From an uncultured Pseudomonadota bacterium (lineage in GTDB: Bacteria; Myxococcota_A; Polyangia; HGW-17), in assembly GCA_938004375.1 (NCBI GenBank), contig CALKWH010000130.1:1-6498 (forward strand): a DNA stretch of 6,498 nucleotides, written 5' to 3'. The notes beneath the pieces are model-generated. The model ran no database searches. It was not told the DNA's origin and was given only the letters and a program-made list of their open reading frames with translations. Below, one piece after another: positions 4,989-6,498 of the stretch (positions within the stretch are counted from its first letter, which is position 1; every line of letters begins with the position of its first letter). The position numbers and the translations under genes were made by a program.

Positions 4989-6498
4989 ATGTCGTCACCC
5001 AGAAGGTACCCCCGCCAGTGGATGCTGGCGCTCTCCCTCGTCTTCGCCCTCGCCGTCTCGGCGGCCGCGTGCACCTTCGACACCTCCGGCCCCGTGGCCC
5101 CCGACTCCAACAACTTCAGTGCCTGCGAGGACGACCGCGACTGCGCCAGCCTGAACTGCGAGAACGGGCGCGGCTACTGCCTGCCCCCCGCCTGCGACGA
5201 CGGGCGCCTCAACGGCGACGAGACGGCCCTGGATTGCGGCGGCGCCTGCGATCCCTGCCCGGACGGCGCCCCCTGCCTGGTGCCCGGCGACTGCGCCGGC
5301 CGGCTCTGCCAGGCGGGCTTCTGCCAGCCCGACCACTGCGTCGACGGCCTGGCCGGCGAGGATGAGACAGATCTGGACTGCGGCGGCGCCTGCGCCCCCT
5401 GCCCCGACGGCGCCGACTGTCTGATCGACGCCGACTGCCAGAGCCGCCTGTGCGCCCCGGCCACCTGCGCCCCGGCCGCCTGCACGGACGGCGTCCTCAA
5501 CGGCGACGAGCTCGACGTGGACTGCGGCGGGACCTGCGGGCCGTGCCCCGACGGCAGCCGGTGCCTGGGGGACGAGGACTGCGTCAACGGCCTGTGCGTC
5601 CACGACTTCTGCCAGCCCGAGACCTGCGTGAACGGGCGCCTCGACGGGGACGAGACCGACCTGGACTGCGGCAGCGCCTGCGTGGGCTGTGAGCTGCACC
5701 AGGCCTGCCTCGACACCCCCGACTGCGCCCGCGGGCTGGTCTGCCACCTGGAGACCTGCCGGCTCGGCGTCACGGTCGACTTCGACGCCCGGGGCGGCGT
5801 CACGCCCGAACCCGCCACGCTGGACGTGATCGTCGACGAGGCTTACGGCACGCTCCCCGTCACCACCCGCCCCGGTCACGCCTTCGAGGGGTGGTGGACC
5901 GCGCCGGAGGGCGCCGGCGACCGGGTCTTGGCCGACACCGTGGTCACGGCCACCACCGATCACACGCTGTACGCCCGCTGGTCCGCCCAGAGCGCCACCG
6001 TCACGTTCGACGCCCAGGGCGGCGGCGCCCTGACCCCGGGGAGCAAGCAGGTAATCTACGGCGAGCCCTACGGCACGCTGGCCACGACCACCCGCACCGG
6101 CTACACCTTCGACGGCTGGTGGACCGGACCCGCCGGCACCGGCTCGCCGGTGTTCGCCACCACCGTCGTCACCATCGCCGGCGATCACACGCTCTTCGCG
6201 AAGTGGCTCCCGAACACCTATACGGTCACCTTCGACGCCGAGGGCGGAGCCGCCCCCGACCCCGCCTCCCGGACCGTGATCTTCGGCGCCCCCTACGGCA
6301 CGCTGGCCACGACCACCCGCACCGGTCACACCTTCGGCGGCTGGTGGACCGGAGACAACGGCACCGGCACCCAGATCACCCCCGACACCCTCGTCGCCAA
6401 CGCCGCCGACCACACCCTCTACGCGAAGTGGATCGCCAACACGTACACCGTCACCTTCGACGCCGAGGGCGGCTCCGCCCCCAACCCCGCCTCCAAGG
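4989..6498 (+). CDS. Cys-rich and InlB-type repeat surface lipoprotein, adhesin-like; C-terminus beyond the window
   Basis: The start has a strong GGAGG (4976-4980) at 8-base spacing; 503 codons are visible and the frame is open at the window end. The N-terminus has Arg residues, a hydrophobic core and SAAAC. Cys28 could be lipidated, although Ala at -3 is less typical than Leu, so ordinary signal-peptidase cleavage is an alternative. A half-module (C46-C64) precedes four Cys-rich repeats of exactly 48 residues (69-260), each built around C-x-DG-x-x-NGDET-x-x-DCGG-x-C-x-PCPDG. Exactly 75-residue repeats follow, starting at 263, 338, 413 and 488, with VTFDA-x-GG, YGTL-x-x-TTR-x-G-x-x-F-x-GWW and DHTLYAKW. 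The latter match the InlB B-repeat / Listeria-Bacteroides repeat family (Flg_new), common in bacterial surface proteins. Similar Cys repeats occur in myxobacterial lipoproteins of unknown role. A stalk or adhesin is inferred. No enzymatic domain is visible, but one may lie downstream. Confidence 0.92.
   Translation, partial: MSSPRRYPRQWMLALSLVFALAVSAAACTFDTSGPVAPDSNNFSACEDDRDCASLNCENGRGYCLPPACDDGRLNGDETALDCGGACDPCPDGAPCLVPGDCAGRLCQAGFCQPDHCVDGLAGEDETDLDCGGACAPCPDGADCLIDADCQSRLCAPATCAPAACTDGVLNGDELDVDCGGTCGPCPDGSRCLGDEDCVNGLCVHDFCQPETCVNGRLDGDETDLDCGSACVGCELHQACLDTPDCARGLVCHLETCRLGVTVDFDARGGVTPEPATLDVIVDEAYGTLPVTTRPGHAFEGWWTAPEGAGDRVLADTVVTATTDHTLYARWSAQSATVTFDAQGGGALTPGSKQVIYGEPYGTLATTTRTGYTFDGWWTGPAGTGSPVFATTVVTIAGDHTLFAKWLPNTYTVTFDAEGGAAPDPASRTVIFGAPYGTLATTTRTGHTFGGWWTGDNGTGTQITPDTLVANAADHTLYAKWIANTYTVTFDAEGGSAPNPASK
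5193..5768 (+). repeat. Four tandem 144-base repeats encoding eight-Cys modules
   Basis: The first Cys of each module falls at residues 69, 117, 165 and 213, an exact 48-residue period. The first copy has cysteines at 69, 83, 87, 90, 96, 102, 107 and 112, enough for four disulfides per module. Copy 4 is the most diverged: CGSACVGCELH replaces the usual CGG-x-C-x-PCPDG pattern. The DNA copies are clearly related but not identical, so this array is older than the one after it. Confidence 0.93.
5775..6498 (+). repeat. Tandem 225-base repeats encoding InlB-type (Listeria-Bacteroides) domains, array open at window end
   Basis: Units begin at 5775, 6000, 6225 and 6450, an exact 225-base (75-residue) period; the fourth is cut by the window end. 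Copies 2 and 3 are very close: the 63 bases at 6066-6128 and 6291-6353 differ at three positions, and the start of copy 4 closely matches copy 3. Copy 1 is more diverged. Similarity rising toward the 3' end indicates recent expansion and makes further copies downstream likely. Confidence 0.94.

Noticed and set aside
4966..5154. Small plus-strand frame starting TTG at 4966
   Set aside because: It is out of frame with the repeat protein, begins upstream of the GGAGG rather than after it, and encodes Pro/Ser/Arg-rich sequence with no features.
4995..6413. 472-codon minus-strand open frame opposite the repeat-protein gene
   Set aside because: It mirrors the repeat array and gives Gly/Ala/Val-rich repetitive sequence. 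The plus strand has the ribosome binding site, signal peptide and ordered cysteines.
5193..6498. CRISPR array or mobile-element repeats
   Set aside because: The repeats are long (144 and 225 bases), contiguous without spacers and fully coding; no cas, transposase or integrase gene is present.

Overview
This window is about 6.5 kb of very GC-rich bacterial DNA at the broken end of an assembly. It holds three protein genes, two of them cut by the window or contig ends. The first 45 bases are not biological: they match the 3' part of the Illumina universal (P5/Read 1) adapter, so true sequence begins at base 46. The strong codon bias toward G/C in third positions, the lipoproteins with EGF-like and PPC-like modules, and the repeat motif around 'NGDETDLDCGG' fit a myxobacterium or related former deltaproteobacterium (Myxococcota), probably from a metagenome. 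This assignment is inferred from protein style, not from a marker gene.

Layout. Bases 46-2080 (minus strand) encode an exported protein of unknown function. It has a Sec signal peptide, a Pro/Lys/Glu-rich stalk built of short tandem repeats, and a long helix-rich Cys-containing region, and it is truncated at its C-terminus by the contig end. Bases 2081-2290 are a divergent intergenic region with one sigma-70-like promoter candidate per direction; their -35 boxes are mirror copies of each other. Bases 2291-4933 (plus strand) encode a complete 880-residue lipoprotein. It carries EGF-like modules, two PPC-like beta domains and a C-terminal clostripain-type (peptidase family C11) catalytic domain, with the expected His and Cys motifs. 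After a 55-base gap, bases 4989-6498 (plus strand) begin a second lipoprotein-like surface protein. It consists of four exact 48-residue eight-Cys repeats followed by at least three exact 75-residue InlB/Listeria-Bacteroides-type repeats, and it runs off the window.

How they may work together. All three products carry export signals. The two plus-strand genes lie close together with no terminator between them and could be co-transcribed: a surface-anchored cysteine protease followed by a long repetitive, disulfide-rich, adhesin-like protein. A functional link between protease and repeat protein is plausible but rests only on adjacency. I see no RNA genes, CRISPR array, insertion sequence or phage genes. 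No clearly undescribed system can be demonstrated. The points most worth attention are the adapter artefact, the modular C11 protease, the exact-period double repeat array, and the unrecognised divergent secreted protein.
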